Origin: Pseudarthrobacter sp. NamE5
GTDB taxonomy: Bacteria; Actinomycetota; Actinomycetes; Actinomycetales; Micrococcaceae
NCBI RefSeq assembly: GCF_005796225.1
Contig: NZ_VAHO01000005.1
Coordinates: forward strand, 62,001 to 126,000
Direction of reading: 5' to 3'
DNA: 64,000 nucleotides
Numbering within the stretch: position 1 is the stretch's first letter; every line of letters begins with the position of its first letter. Below the pieces are notes generated by a model. It did not search any database, was not told the origin of the DNA, and was given only the letters and a program-made list of their open reading frames with translations. Position numbers and translations under genes: made by a program. Shown here one piece after another: positions 16,059 through 25,095 of the stretch.

Positions 16059-17633
16059 ATGACCGTTCTTCCTCAAGGAAGTGAGATTTCCCGCCGCCGC
16101 CTGCTGCAGTTCGGCGCGGCCGCAGGGTTTCTGCTGGGCACCGGCAGCCTCACAGGCTGTGCCGGCCCCACCGGCCTTCCCGGACCCAGCACCCTGACCC
16201 TGGCCCTCAACCGGTCGCTGGTCAGCCTGGACAACAAGCTCAACCAGTTCGACGCCGCCGTTACCGTGCAGCGCGCCGTCCGCCAGGGCCTCACGGCCAT
16301 CGGCCCCGAAACCAAGCCCGTCCTGGTCCTGGCCGAACGCTTCGAAATGACCGGACCCACCGAATGGACCGTGCGGTTCCGCGAAGGCATCCGCTACTCG
16401 GACGGCAGCCCCGTGCAGGTGGAGGACGTTGCCACCGCACTGAAGATGTACCAGCAGGTGCAGGGCTCCTTCGTGGCCGGTTTCTTCCCCGAATTCCCCG
16501 AGGTGGTGCCGGTGGATGACCGCACCTTCAAGATGGTCTCCAAGAAGCCGATTCCTATCCTGGACTCGCTCATGAGCATGATCCTGATTACCCCCGCCGC
16601 GCAGAACAAGCCGGAGGAACTGCAGGAAGGCCTGGGCACCGGCCCGTACGTGGTCACCAAGTTCAACCGCGGCGCCGGCACCTACAGCCTGGCCCGGAAC
16701 GAGAACTACTGGGGCCCCGCCCCGCAGGTGGACAACGTGGAAGTCCGGTTCCTCCCCGAGGAATCCAGCCGCGTCATTGCCCTGCGCAGCGGCGAGGTGG
16801 ACGTCATCGACTCCATAACCCCCGACTCCCGCGAACAGCTCGCCGGACTTCCCGGCGTCGAACTCCAGGAAGCGTCCAGCCTCCGCCTGAACCAGATTTT
16901 CTTCAACTTCCGCAAGCCCGCCGGCCACCCGCTGGCCGATCCCCGTGTCCGCCAGGCACTGAGCATGGCGATCGACGGCGAGTCCCTGGTCCGCGACGTG
17001 CTGGTGGACTCCGTCACCCAGGCCGAGGGCGTCACCCCCTCCAGCCTCACCGGCTACTACAAGACCGGCGAGTACGTCTACGATCCCGAAAAGGCCAAGG
17101 CCACCCTGGCCGAGCTAGGCGTCAAGGACCTCACCCTGAAGATCATCTGGGAAACCGGCGAGTTCGCCTCCGACACCTCCGTGATGGAGGCCCTGGTGGA
17201 GATGTTCGGCAAGATCGGCGTCAAGGCCGAACTGCAGCAGTTCGAACCCGGCGGCAACATCCTGGCCTGGCGCCAGGGCAAACAGGGCGACTGGGACCTC
17301 CTCGGCAACGGCTACCCCAGCCCCACAGGCCTGGCCATCACCATGCTGCAGGGCATGTACGCCGGCACCCCCGAAAAGGAAGCCACCCGCGATACCTACC
17401 AGGGCTACGTGATCCCCGAGGTCACCGCCAAGATCCAGGCCGCCTCCGCCGAAGCGGACCCGGCCCGCAGGACCGAACTGCTCAACGAAGCTCAGCAGGC
17501 AGTGTGGGACACCTGGCCCTGCGCCTGGGCGTTCGTCCCAAAGTCCGTCCTCGCCCACCGGGAGCGGGTGTCCAACATCAACCTGGCACCCACTAACTCC
17601 TACCCCCTCGTTGATGTCCGGCTGGAGGCCTAA
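16059..17633 (+). CDS. ABC transporter substrate-binding lipoprotein, family 5 (peptide/oligosaccharide type)
   Basis: A 524-residue extracytoplasmic solute receptor. The N-terminus combines a twin-arginine motif (ISRRRLLQF, about residues 9-17) with a lipobox (SLTGC, Cys at about 34), so it is probably Tat-exported and lipid-anchored. Internal features of the SBP_bac_5 family include FREGIRYSDGSPVQVEDV and GTGPYVV. ATG 16059 follows AGAGG. It is the first gene of the importer, with both permeases and both ATPases following in order. In Actinobacteria such importers often carry oligosaccharides rather than peptides; neighbouring sugar-acid genes favour that here. Confidence 0.9.
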   Translation: MTVLPQGSEISRRRLLQFGAAAGFLLGTGSLTGCAGPTGLPGPSTLTLALNRSLVSLDNKLNQFDAAVTVQRAVRQGLTAIGPETKPVLVLAERFEMTGPTEWTVRFREGIRYSDGSPVQVEDVATALKMYQQVQGSFVAGFFPEFPEVVPVDDRTFKMVSKKPIPILDSLMSMILITPAAQNKPEELQEGLGTGPYVVTKFNRGAGTYSLARNENYWGPAPQVDNVEVRFLPEESSRVIALRSGEVDVIDSITPDSREQLAGLPGVELQEASSLRLNQIFFNFRKPAGHPLADPRVRQALSMAIDGESLVRDVLVDSVTQAEGVTPSSLTGYYKTGEYVYDPEKAKATLAELGVKDLTLKIIWETGEFASDTSVMEALVEMFGKIGVKAELQQFEPGGNILAWRQGKQGDWDLLGNGYPSPTGLAITMLQGMYAGTPEKEATRDTYQGYVIPEVTAKIQAASAEADPARRTELLNEAQQAVWDTWPCAWAFVPKSVLAHRERVSNINLAPTNSYPLVDVRLEA

Positions 17634-17636
17634 GCC

Positions 17637-18572
17637 ATGACGAACTACATCCTCAAGCGCCTGGGACAGGGCCTGCTCACCGTGTTCCTCACGGTGTCCA
17701 CCGTGTTCATCCTGATCCGCATGGCCCCCGGCGATCCGGCCGTGTCCTACGCCGGCCCGCTGGCCAGCAACGAACAGCTCGCCGCGGTCCGGGAGCAGTT
17801 CGGCCTGGACCGGCCCGTGCTGGAGCAGTACTGGATCTTCCTCCAGCAGCTGTTCACCGGCAACCTGGGCCAGTCCTACTCCTTCCAGGCCCCCGCCATG
17901 CAGGTGGTCTTCGAACGGATGCCGTACACCCTGACCCTGGCGACGTCGGCCATCCTGCTGACCGCCGTCGTCGCCATCCCGCTGGGTGTGTGGATGTCCC
18001 GCCGCCCGGACACCGGCAAGGAATTCGGCGTCAACGTGCTCACCATCGCCGGGCAGTCCATGCCCGACTTCTGGACCGGCATCATGCTGCTCACCGGCTT
18101 TGCCGTGCTGATCCCGCTGTTCCCGGCCTCCGGCTTCGCCACCTGGGGCGGACTGGTCCTCCCCACGGTGACCATCGCCATCCTCCAGATCGCCCTGATC
18201 TCCCGCATGGTCCGGCGCGAAATGACCAACAACCTCGCCGCCCCGTACCTCACCGTGGCCCGCTCCCGCGGGGTCAAGAACTCGGTGCTGACCTGGCGCT
18301 ACGCCATGGGCAACTCGGCCATTCCCGTCTTCACCGCCCTGGGCACCCGGTTCGCCGCGATGCTCAACGGCGTGGTGGTGGTGGAAGTGGTGTTCGCCTG
18401 GCCCGGCGTCGGCTCTCTCATTGTCCGGGCCCTCGAAACCCGCGATTACCCTCTCATCCAGGCGACCGTCCTGGTCACAGCGCTCCTGGCCGTGGCCGTG
18501 CAGCTGCTGATCGACCTCGCCTACCCGCTCCTTGATCCCCGTGTTCGTCTTGGAAAGGCGGCAACAGCATGA
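17637..18572 (+). CDS. ABC transporter permease, DppB type
   Basis: A 311-residue inner-membrane subunit with about six helices. It begins MTNYILKRLGQGLLTVF, has the DPAVSYAG segment after helix 1 and LARSRGVKNSVL, the cytoplasmic EAA-like loop that contacts the ATPases. It starts 3 nt after the substrate-binding gene and overlaps the next permease by 4 nt, so translation is coupled. It pairs with the following DppC-type protein to form the channel. Confidence 0.92.
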   Translation: MTNYILKRLGQGLLTVFLTVSTVFILIRMAPGDPAVSYAGPLASNEQLAAVREQFGLDRPVLEQYWIFLQQLFTGNLGQSYSFQAPAMQVVFERMPYTLTLATSAILLTAVVAIPLGVWMSRRPDTGKEFGVNVLTIAGQSMPDFWTGIMLLTGFAVLIPLFPASGFATWGGLVLPTVTIAILQIALISRMVRREMTNNLAAPYLTVARSRGVKNSVLTWRYAMGNSAIPVFTALGTRFAAMLNGVVVVEVVFAWPGVGSLIVRALETRDYPLIQATVLVTALLAVAVQLLIDLAYPLLDPRVRLGKAATA

Positions 18573-19492
18573 GCCTCGACACAGCAACACCTGCTGCAGC
18601 GCAACCGGCCCGGCAGCCCAGCCCCTCCGCCGTCACCAAGGCGGACATCGCCAGGGCAGGCGCCACCCGCCGTCGTAAATCCGCCCAGTGGAAGCTCATC
18701 ATCGGCACCGTCTGCACCCTGCTGGTGATCATCCCGATCATCCTGGCCCAGGTGCTGCCGCTGCCGGACGCCAACTTCCAGGACCTCTCCGCCCGGCGCC
18801 TGCCGCCGCTGACGGACGGGCACCTGTTCGGCACCGACCAGCTGGGCCGCGACCTGCTCTCCCGGGTGCTGCACGGCGGCCAGGTCTCCCTGACCATCGG
18901 CCTGCTGGCCGTCCTGGTCTCCGGCGCCATCGGCGTGATCCTCGGCGCGGCCGCCGGCTACTACGGCGGCTGGGTGGACACCATCGTCTCCCGCCTCCTC
19001 GAAGCCCAGATGTCCCTGCCGCTGCTCATGATGCTGCTGCTGGTGGTGGCCCTGTTCGGCCCCTCCATCCCGGTGATCACGTTCGTGATCGCCATCGCCC
19101 AGTGGCCCGAAGTTGCCCGCCTCACCCGCTCCATGGTGCTGGTGGAACGCGAAAAGCCCTACGTCTCCGCCGCCCGGATTCTGGGCCTGCACAAGATCCA
19201 GATCCTGATCCAGCACATCATCCCCAACGTAATCAAGCAGGCAACCCTGGTGGTGCTGCTCCTGCTGGCCCAGGCCGTGCTGCTCGAATCCGCGCTGTCC
19301 TTCCTGGGCGCCGGCCCGCAGCGGCCCTTCGCCACCTGGGGCCGCATCATTTCCGACGGCCAGGACTACATCACCACCTCCTGGTGGATGGTCACCCTGC
19401 CCGGCCTGGTGATCGTGCTCATGGTGGTGGGCGTCAACCTGCTGGGCGACGGCCTGCGCGACCGTCCCCGCCGCAAGAAGAAGGGTGCCTGA
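18569..19492 (+). CDS. ABC transporter permease, DppC type
   Basis: A 307-residue partner permease with an alanine-rich cytoplasmic tail (about 30 residues) before helix 1. HLFGTDQLGRDLLSRV is the DppC hallmark at about residues 86-101, and VSAARILGLHKIQIL is the EAA-type loop. It overlaps the previous gene by 4 nt and is followed by the first ATPase one base after its stop codon. Confidence 0.92.
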   Translation: MSLDTATPAAAQPARQPSPSAVTKADIARAGATRRRKSAQWKLIIGTVCTLLVIIPIILAQVLPLPDANFQDLSARRLPPLTDGHLFGTDQLGRDLLSRVLHGGQVSLTIGLLAVLVSGAIGVILGAAAGYYGGWVDTIVSRLLEAQMSLPLLMMLLLVVALFGPSIPVITFVIAIAQWPEVARLTRSMVLVEREKPYVSAARILGLHKIQILIQHIIPNVIKQATLVVLLLLAQAVLLESALSFLGAGPQRPFATWGRIISDGQDYITTSWWMVTLPGLVIVLMVVGVNLLGDGLRDRPRRKKKGA

Positions 19493-19493
19493 C

Positions 19494-20423
19494 ATGAACG
19501 CTGCCACTGAGACTCCGTTCAGGGAGCAGCCGCTGCTGGAGGTCCGCGACTTCCAGGTGGAGCTGATCACCGACGCCGGCATCATCCGCGCCGTTGACTC
19601 CGTCAGCTTCAGCATCCACCGCGGCGAGACGGTCACCATCATCGGCGAGTCCGGCTCCGGAAAATCCACGACGGCGATGGGCATCCTCCGCCTGCTGCCC
19701 GAGGATTTGGCGGTACTGTCCGGCACCGTGCTGATTGACGGCGTCGACATCAGCGCCGATCCCAAGGCCATCGACAAGGTGCGCGGCAAGACCCTCGCCC
19801 TGATCCCGCAGGATCCCATGACGGCGCTGAGCCCGGTGCATTCGATCGGCAGCCAGCTGTTTGAGGCCATCCGGATCGCCGGCGCCGCCTCCGCCAAGGA
19901 CAAGGACGCGCTGCAGGCCCGGGCCGTCCGGCTGCTGGAGCAGGTGCATATTCCCACCCCGGAGAAGCAGCTGAAGAAGTACCCGCACCAGCTCTCCGGC
20001 GGCATGCTGCAGCGCGTGCTGATCGCCATCGCGCTGGCCTCCGAGCCGCAGCTGCTGGTGGCGGACGAGCCGACGTCGGCCCTGGACGTCACGGTGCAGG
20101 GCGGCATCCTGGATCTGCTGCTGGAGCTGCAGGAACAGCGCGGCATCGGCATCCTGATGATCACGCACGACCTTGGTGTGGCCCGGCTCATCTCGGACCG
20201 CATCCACGTGATGAAGGACGGCTCGTTTGTGGAGTCCGGGGAGGTCCAGCAGATCGTTGACCATCCCGCCACCGAGTACACCCGCACCCTGCTGGCCGCA
20301 GTGCCGGTGCTGGGGCCGTGGGACGAAACGCCCGCTGATGCGCGCGGTGCGCACGCCGCTTCCGGCGGTTCTTCCGCCACCACCACTGACCCCGCCCTGA
20401 CCCAGACCGGAGCAAAGCCATGA
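19494..20423 (+). CDS. ABC transporter ATP-binding protein, DppD type
   Basis: A 309-residue ATPase with Walker A GESGSGKST, signature LSGGM, Walker B LLVADEPTSALD and a switch histidine in MITHDLGV. ATG 19494 lies just after the permease stop. The C-terminal ~30 residues are a variable acidic/Ala-rich tail instead of the usual Cys-rich oligopeptide-transporter extension. It overlaps the second ATPase by 4 nt; the two should form a heterodimer that powers the importer. Confidence 0.92.
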   Translation: MNAATETPFREQPLLEVRDFQVELITDAGIIRAVDSVSFSIHRGETVTIIGESGSGKSTTAMGILRLLPEDLAVLSGTVLIDGVDISADPKAIDKVRGKTLALIPQDPMTALSPVHSIGSQLFEAIRIAGAASAKDKDALQARAVRLLEQVHIPTPEKQLKKYPHQLSGGMLQRVLIAIALASEPQLLVADEPTSALDVTVQGGILDLLLELQEQRGIGILMITHDLGVARLISDRIHVMKDGSFVESGEVQQIVDHPATEYTRTLLAAVPVLGPWDETPADARGAHAASGGSSATTTDPALTQTGAKP

Positions 20424-21247
20424 CGAAGCCGTTCCTCGCCGTCGACAACCTGGTGGTGGACTACCACGTGCCGGGCGGCACCTTCCGGGCCGTGGATGAC
20501 GTCTCGTTCTCCGTGGACAAAGGCAAGACGATCGCCGTCGTGGGTGAATCCGGCTGCGGCAAGTCCACCGTGGCCAAGGCACTGATGCGGCTGGTGACCC
20601 CCACCAGCGGCAGCATCACCCTGGACGGCACGGACATCGCGGCCATGAGCGAGTCCAAGCTGCGGCCGCTGCGCTCGAAGTTCCAGATGGTGTTCCAGGA
20701 CCCGTACGGCTCACTGGACCCGCACATGACCGCGCAGGAGATCGTGGCCGAGCCGCTCAAGCTGCAGGGCGTCCGGTCCAAGGCAGAACGGCACAAGGCG
20801 GCCGCGAAGCTGATCGACCAGGTGGGCCTGCCCGTCCGGTCCCTGGACAAGCACCCGGGGGAGTTCTCCGGCGGCCAGCGCCAGCGCATCGGCATCGCCC
20901 GCGCGCTCGCCTCCAAGCCCGAGCTGCTGGTCTGCGACGAGGCCACCAGCGCCCTGGACGTTTCCGTGCAGGCCCAGGTGCTGCGGCTGCTGAAGTCCAT
21001 CCAGGACGAAACCGGCATCACCTACGTGTTCATCTCGCACAACCTTGGCGTGGTGCAGGAAATCAGCGATACCGTCATGGTGATGCAGAAGGGCAAGCTG
21101 GTGGAACACGGCTCCACCGCCTCCGTCCTGACCAGCCCGAAGGAGGACTACACCCGCAAGCTCCGCCGCGCGGCGCTGGACCCCTCCACCATGACTGGCC
21201 TGAAGCCGCGGCACATTGTCCGCTCGCTGGCCCTAACGAACCAGTAG
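20420..21247 (+). CDS. ABC transporter ATP-binding protein, DppF type
   Basis: A 275-residue ATPase with Walker A GESGCGKST, signature FSGGQRQRIGIARAL and Walker B LLVCDEATSALD. Its switch region reads FISHNLGV. It is the fifth and last importer subunit and overlaps the first ATPase by 4 nt. It is followed after 52 nt by the aldo/keto reductase, so transport and catabolism look co-transcribed. Confidence 0.92.
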   Translation: MTKPFLAVDNLVVDYHVPGGTFRAVDDVSFSVDKGKTIAVVGESGCGKSTVAKALMRLVTPTSGSITLDGTDIAAMSESKLRPLRSKFQMVFQDPYGSLDPHMTAQEIVAEPLKLQGVRSKAERHKAAAKLIDQVGLPVRSLDKHPGEFSGGQRQRIGIARALASKPELLVCDEATSALDVSVQAQVLRLLKSIQDETGITYVFISHNLGVVQEISDTVMVMQKGKLVEHGSTASVLTSPKEDYTRKLRRAALDPSTMTGLKPRHIVRSLALTNQ

Positions 21248-21299
21248 AACCAGCTCAGCTCCTAACTCTCCAACGAACGCAACCACGAGGAATCAACGC

Positions 21300-22289
21300 A
21301 TGAGCACTCAGCCCGAAGGCGCCCAGGTGGACGGCCTGAAACTTCCCATCTCCCGGCTGGTCCTGGGAACCATGACCTTCGGTGACACCGTCGACGAAGC
21401 CACCGCAGGCCGGATGGTGGAGGAGGCGCTCGCCGCCGGCATCACCACCATCGACACCGCCAACGCCTACGTGGGCGGGGTCACCGAGGAGATGCTCGCG
21501 CGGCTCCTGAAGGGAAAGCGCGACGGCGTCATCCTGGCTTCCAAGGCCGGCATGCCCCACGCAGACACCGGCTCCAATTCGCCGCTTTCGCCCGCCGGGC
21601 TGCGTGCCAGCGTTGAGGGGAGCCTGCGCCGGCTCGGCGTGGACAGCATCGACCTGTTCTACCTGCACCAGCCGGACCGGGCGACGCCCCTGGCCTCGAC
21701 GCTTTCGACCGTGGCCGAACTGGTTGCGGAGGGAAAGATCGGCGCGCTGGGTGTGTCCAACTTCGCCGCCTGGCAGATCGCCGACGTGATCCACACGGCG
21801 CGGGAAGTCGGGGCGCCGCAGCCCGTCGTCGCGCAGCAGCTCTACAACCTGGTGGCCCGCCGGCTGGAGGAGGAATACCTCGAGTTCGCCGCCACCCATA
21901 ACGTGCACACAATGGTCTACAACCCGCTGGGCGGCGGCCTGCTCACCGGCAAGCACAGTTTCGACGCCAAGCCCACCGAGGGCCGCTACGGCGATTCCAA
22001 GCTCGCCGCCATGTACACGCAGCGGTACTGGGACAAGCAGCTGTTCGACGCGATCGGCGAGCTCTCCCGCATCGCTTCGGACGCCGGGATTTCCCTGGCC
22101 GAGTTGTCCCTGCGCTGGCTCGCCTACCGGCAGGGCGTGGGGTCCATGCTGCTGGGCGGGTCCAAGGTGGAACAGCTCCGCGCCAACATCGCCGCCGTCG
22201 CCAACGGACCGCTGCCAACCGACGTCGGGGACACCTGCGACGCCGTGGGCACCTCGCTGCGCGGCCCAATGCCCGCCTACAACCGCTGA
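21300..22289 (+). CDS. Aldo/keto reductase
   Basis: A 329-residue NADPH-dependent oxidoreductase of the TIM-barrel family. The catalytic tetrad is visible as Asp52, Tyr57 (DTANAY), Lys82 (ASKAG) and His123 (YLHQPD). LVLGTMTFGDTV at the start is typical of the bacterial YajO/Tas-like branch. It acts in the cytoplasm to interconvert a sugar carbonyl and alcohol. It lies in the importer/aldolase run, so its substrate is probably the imported sugar or a breakdown product. Confidence 0.88.
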   Translation: MSTQPEGAQVDGLKLPISRLVLGTMTFGDTVDEATAGRMVEEALAAGITTIDTANAYVGGVTEEMLARLLKGKRDGVILASKAGMPHADTGSNSPLSPAGLRASVEGSLRRLGVDSIDLFYLHQPDRATPLASTLSTVAELVAEGKIGALGVSNFAAWQIADVIHTAREVGAPQPVVAQQLYNLVARRLEEEYLEFAATHNVHTMVYNPLGGGLLTGKHSFDAKPTEGRYGDSKLAAMYTQRYWDKQLFDAIGELSRIASDAGISLAELSLRWLAYRQGVGSMLLGGSKVEQLRANIAAVANGPLPTDVGDTCDAVGTSLRGPMPAYNR

Positions 22290-22337
22290 CACTTGCCTTA
22301 CTGAACCCTTGCTGAACCGACTGACTGAAGGACTCTG

Positions 22338-23114
22338 ATGACCTCCGAACTGGCCACCGAATTCGCCCGCAAGATCCGCGCCCGTGAGCAGGCGGTGGGC
22401 TACTGGGCAGTGCTGGACGCGCCCGTGGCCACCGAGCGCATCGGCCGGCTCGGCTATGACTACGTGACCCTGGACGCGCAGCACGGCCTGCTCGGCTACT
22501 CGGGCGTGCTCAACGGGCTGATGGCCATCGACGCCGGGCACACCGCCGTCGGCCTGGTCCGGGTGGAAGCAAACGACTTCACCGCCATCGGCAAGGCACT
22601 CGACGCCGGCGCAGTGGGCGTCATCGTCCCGCTCATCAACAATGCCGAGGACGCCGCCGCAGCCGTGGCCGCCGCCAAGTACCCGCCGATGGGCGGTCGC
22701 TCCTACGGTCCGATGCGCTCGGCGCTGCGGATCGGGCCGAAGCCCGCCGACGCCAACGGCACCACGCTGGTGCTGGCTATGATCGAGACGCCGGAGGGGC
22801 TGGCCAACGTCAAGGAAATCTGCGCCACCCCGGGCCTGGACGCGATCTACGTGGGACCCTCGGACCTCACCATCGCCGTGGGCGGGGCGTTCCCTGGTGA
22901 CCCGCAGGTTGAGGCCGAGTTCAACGCCGCGCTGGAGGCCATCGCCGAGGCCGCAGCCTCCGCGGGCATCGCCGCCGGCATCCACACCGCCGCCGGTTCC
23001 GTTGCAGCGCAGCGGCTCGCCCAGGGCTACACCTTCGCCACCATCGCTTCCGATCTGACGCACCTGGAACAGATCGCCAAGTCACACCTCGACGCTGCCA
23101 CCAAGAAGGACTAA
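22338..23114 (+). CDS. HpcH/HpaI-family aldolase
   Basis: A 258-residue class II pyruvate aldolase. The conserved His49 (DAQHG), Arg75 (LVRVE), metal ligands Glu150 (MIETPEG) and Asp176 (VGPSDL) match the family in identity and spacing. Known members split 2-keto-3-deoxy or 4-hydroxy-2-oxo acids to pyruvate plus an aldehyde. Within this operon it may cleave a keto-deoxy sugar acid, giving pyruvate and a short aldehyde or acid. The direct link to the kinase/PdxA fusion is inference. Confidence 0.9.
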   Translation: MTSELATEFARKIRAREQAVGYWAVLDAPVATERIGRLGYDYVTLDAQHGLLGYSGVLNGLMAIDAGHTAVGLVRVEANDFTAIGKALDAGAVGVIVPLINNAEDAAAAVAAAKYPPMGGRSYGPMRSALRIGPKPADANGTTLVLAMIETPEGLANVKEICATPGLDAIYVGPSDLTIAVGGAFPGDPQVEAEFNAALEAIAEAAASAGIAAGIHTAAGSVAAQRLAQGYTFATIASDLTHLEQIAKSHLDAATKKD

Positions 23115-23119
23115 TTCTT

Positions 23120-24379
23120 ATGCAGAACACCACCACCGACGCCTACAGCACCATCACCCCGGACGGACAGGTGAAGCGGGCCGACGGCGCCGACTATGCC
23201 TACCTGCCGGCCCCCACGGTGCAGAGCCACGCCGCTAACCTGCTCACCCTGCCCGACGGCCGCCTCGGCTGCGTCTGGTTCGGCGGCACCCAGGAAGGCG
23301 TGCCGGACATCTCCATCTGGTTCTCCGCCCTTGAACCCGGCAGCAGCCAGTGGTCCGAACCGCAGCAGCTCTCTGATGATTCGACGAGGTCAGAGCAGAA
23401 CCCGATCCTGTTCACCGCCCCCGACGGCCTGCTCTGGCTGCTGTACACCGCGCAGAAGGCGGGCAACCAGGACACCGCCGAGGTCCGCCGTCGTATTTCC
23501 ACGGACAGCGGCCGCACCTGGGGCGAGGTGGAGACGCTGTTCCCCGCCAACGAGACCGGCGGTGTGTTCGTCCGCCAGCTGCCGGTGGTGCTGCCGTCCG
23601 GCCGCCTGATCGTGCCGATCTTCCGCTGCATCACCGTGCCGGGGGAGAAGTGGGTGGGCAACAGCGACGACAGCGCCGTGATGATCTCCGACGACGCCGG
23701 CGCCACCTGGAGCGAGCACGTCCTGCCCGGAAGCGTGGGCTGCGTCCACATGAACATCCAGCCCGTGGCCCACGGCTCTCTGCTGGCCCTGTTCCGCAGC
23801 CGCTGGGCCGACTCAATCTACGAATCCCGCTCCACCGACGACGGCTCCACCTGGAGCGAGCCCGTCCCCACCGAGCTGCCCAACAACAACTCATCCATCC
23901 AGTTCACCGCGCTCGCGGACGGCCGCCTGGCCCTGGTGTACAACCACAGCCGGGCACAGGAGAACACCGAGCGGCGGCTGTCCCTCTACGACGAAATTGA
24001 CGACGACGGCCTGGCCGAGGAGCAGGGCCAGCTGGCCGAGCCGGATGCTGCCGCCGTTGCCGATGACGGCTCCCGGAAGGCGTTCTGGGGCACACCGCGC
24101 TCGCCGATGACGCTGGCCATCTCCGAGGACTCCGGCCGCTCGTGGCCCATCCGCCGGAACCTGGATGTGGGGGACGGGTACTGCCTGTCCAACAACTCCC
24201 GCGACGGGCTCAACCGCGAATACTCCTACCCGTCCATCCACCAGGGCCCGGACGGTTCCCTAAACATCGCTTACACGTACTTCCGCCAGGCCATCAAGTT
24301 CGTCCGGGTTGACCCGCAGTGGGCGTACGAGGGCACCGAGACGCCGGGCGGCCTGGAAGACGGCTCCATCAATGACTGA
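23120..24379 (+). CDS. Sialidase-like BNR-repeat protein, cytoplasmic
   Basis: A 419-residue six-bladed propeller protein with at least four Asp-box motifs: STDSGRTW, SDDAGATW, STDDGSTW and SEDSGRSW. The N-terminal block HAANLLTLPDG followed by CVWFGGTQEG is typical of the BNR_2 group, often annotated exo-alpha-sialidase. There is no signal peptide, so it should act inside the cell on imported material. True sialidase activity is doubtful, because no sialic-acid lyase, kinase or epimerase is nearby. A glycosidase, lyase or lactonase acting on an imported uronate-type saccharide is more plausible. It overlaps the following SDR by 8 nt. Confidence 0.8.
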   Translation: MQNTTTDAYSTITPDGQVKRADGADYAYLPAPTVQSHAANLLTLPDGRLGCVWFGGTQEGVPDISIWFSALEPGSSQWSEPQQLSDDSTRSEQNPILFTAPDGLLWLLYTAQKAGNQDTAEVRRRISTDSGRTWGEVETLFPANETGGVFVRQLPVVLPSGRLIVPIFRCITVPGEKWVGNSDDSAVMISDDAGATWSEHVLPGSVGCVHMNIQPVAHGSLLALFRSRWADSIYESRSTDDGSTWSEPVPTELPNNNSSIQFTALADGRLALVYNHSRAQENTERRLSLYDEIDDDGLAEEQGQLAEPDAAAVADDGSRKAFWGTPRSPMTLAISEDSGRSWPIRRNLDVGDGYCLSNNSRDGLNREYSYPSIHQGPDGSLNIAYTYFRQAIKFVRVDPQWAYEGTETPGGLEDGSIND

Positions 24380-25067
24380 TACGGCTGACGGCGCACAGAA
24401 GCACGCGGTTGTTACCGGCACGAGCTCGGGAATCGGCAAGGCGATAGCCCAGCACCTGCTCGCCGACGGGTGGGCCGTGACCGGGCTTAGCCGCACCGAA
24501 TCAGCGCTGGACGGGAAGTTCGAGTGGCTGCAGGCTGACCTGTCCGAGCCCGAGTCTTTGGCTGACGCTGTGGCCGGGCTGCAGCCGGCCGATGCCCTGG
24601 TGCACGCCGCAGGCTTCCAGCGGACCGCGCACCTGGGGGATCTGGAGCCCGCCGCCCTGGCGGGTATGTTTGCGGTGCACGTGGCGGCGGCGTCCGTGCT
24701 GGCCAATGCTTTGGTGCCGTCCATGCCCGACGGCGGCCGGATCGTCCTGGTGGGCAGCCGCACCTCCACGGGGTCGCCGGGCAAGAGCCACTATGCCGCG
24801 ACCAAGGCGGCGCTGATGGGGCTCGGTCGGACCTGGGCGCAGGAACTGGCGCCGCGCGGGATCACAGTGAACGTGCTCTCCCCGGGTCCCACGGACACCC
24901 CGATGCTGAACGACCCCGGTCGCGCCGCCACCCCAGTACGCATGCCGGCCCTGGGAGCCCTTGTGGACCCGGAGGACGTGGCAGCCCTCGCCGCATTCCT
25001 CCTGGGCCCGCACGGCAAGTCGATCACAGGCCAGAACTACGTGATCTGCGGCGGCGCCTCCCTCTAG
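24372..25067 (+). CDS. SDR-family oxidoreductase, last gene of the ABC/aldolase operon
   Basis: A 231-residue short-chain dehydrogenase. TGTSSGIG (about residues 15-22) binds the cofactor, the catalytic Ser lies in VLVGSRTS, and the YAATK pair follows. ATG 24372 overlaps the end of the sialidase-like gene by 8 nt, showing translational coupling. It presumably oxidises or reduces a sugar-acid intermediate in the same pathway. It closes the operon; a tandem repeat region follows. Confidence 0.88.
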   Translation: MTDTADGAQKHAVVTGTSSGIGKAIAQHLLADGWAVTGLSRTESALDGKFEWLQADLSEPESLADAVAGLQPADALVHAAGFQRTAHLGDLEPAALAGMFAVHVAAASVLANALVPSMPDGGRIVLVGSRTSTGSPGKSHYAATKAALMGLGRTWAQELAPRGITVNVLSPGPTDTPMLNDPGRAATPVRMPALGALVDPEDVAALAAFLLGPHGKSITGQNYVICGGASL

Positions 25068-25095
25068 CCCCTAACTCCCCAAACACAAACCCCGG

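Noticed and set aside
18521..20467. Very long open frame (about 650 codons) on the minus strand opposite the ABC transporter genes
   Set aside because: It is an antisense shadow of GC-rich coding; composition is unnatural (Ser/Arg-rich then Gln/His/Gly-rich), it has no ribosome site, and the plus-strand ABC genes are certain.
21255..23063. Minus-strand frame of about 600 codons opposite the aldo/keto reductase and aldolase
   Set aside because: Gly/His/Gln-rich shadow with no domain, while the plus strand has two clear enzymes with complete catalytic residues.
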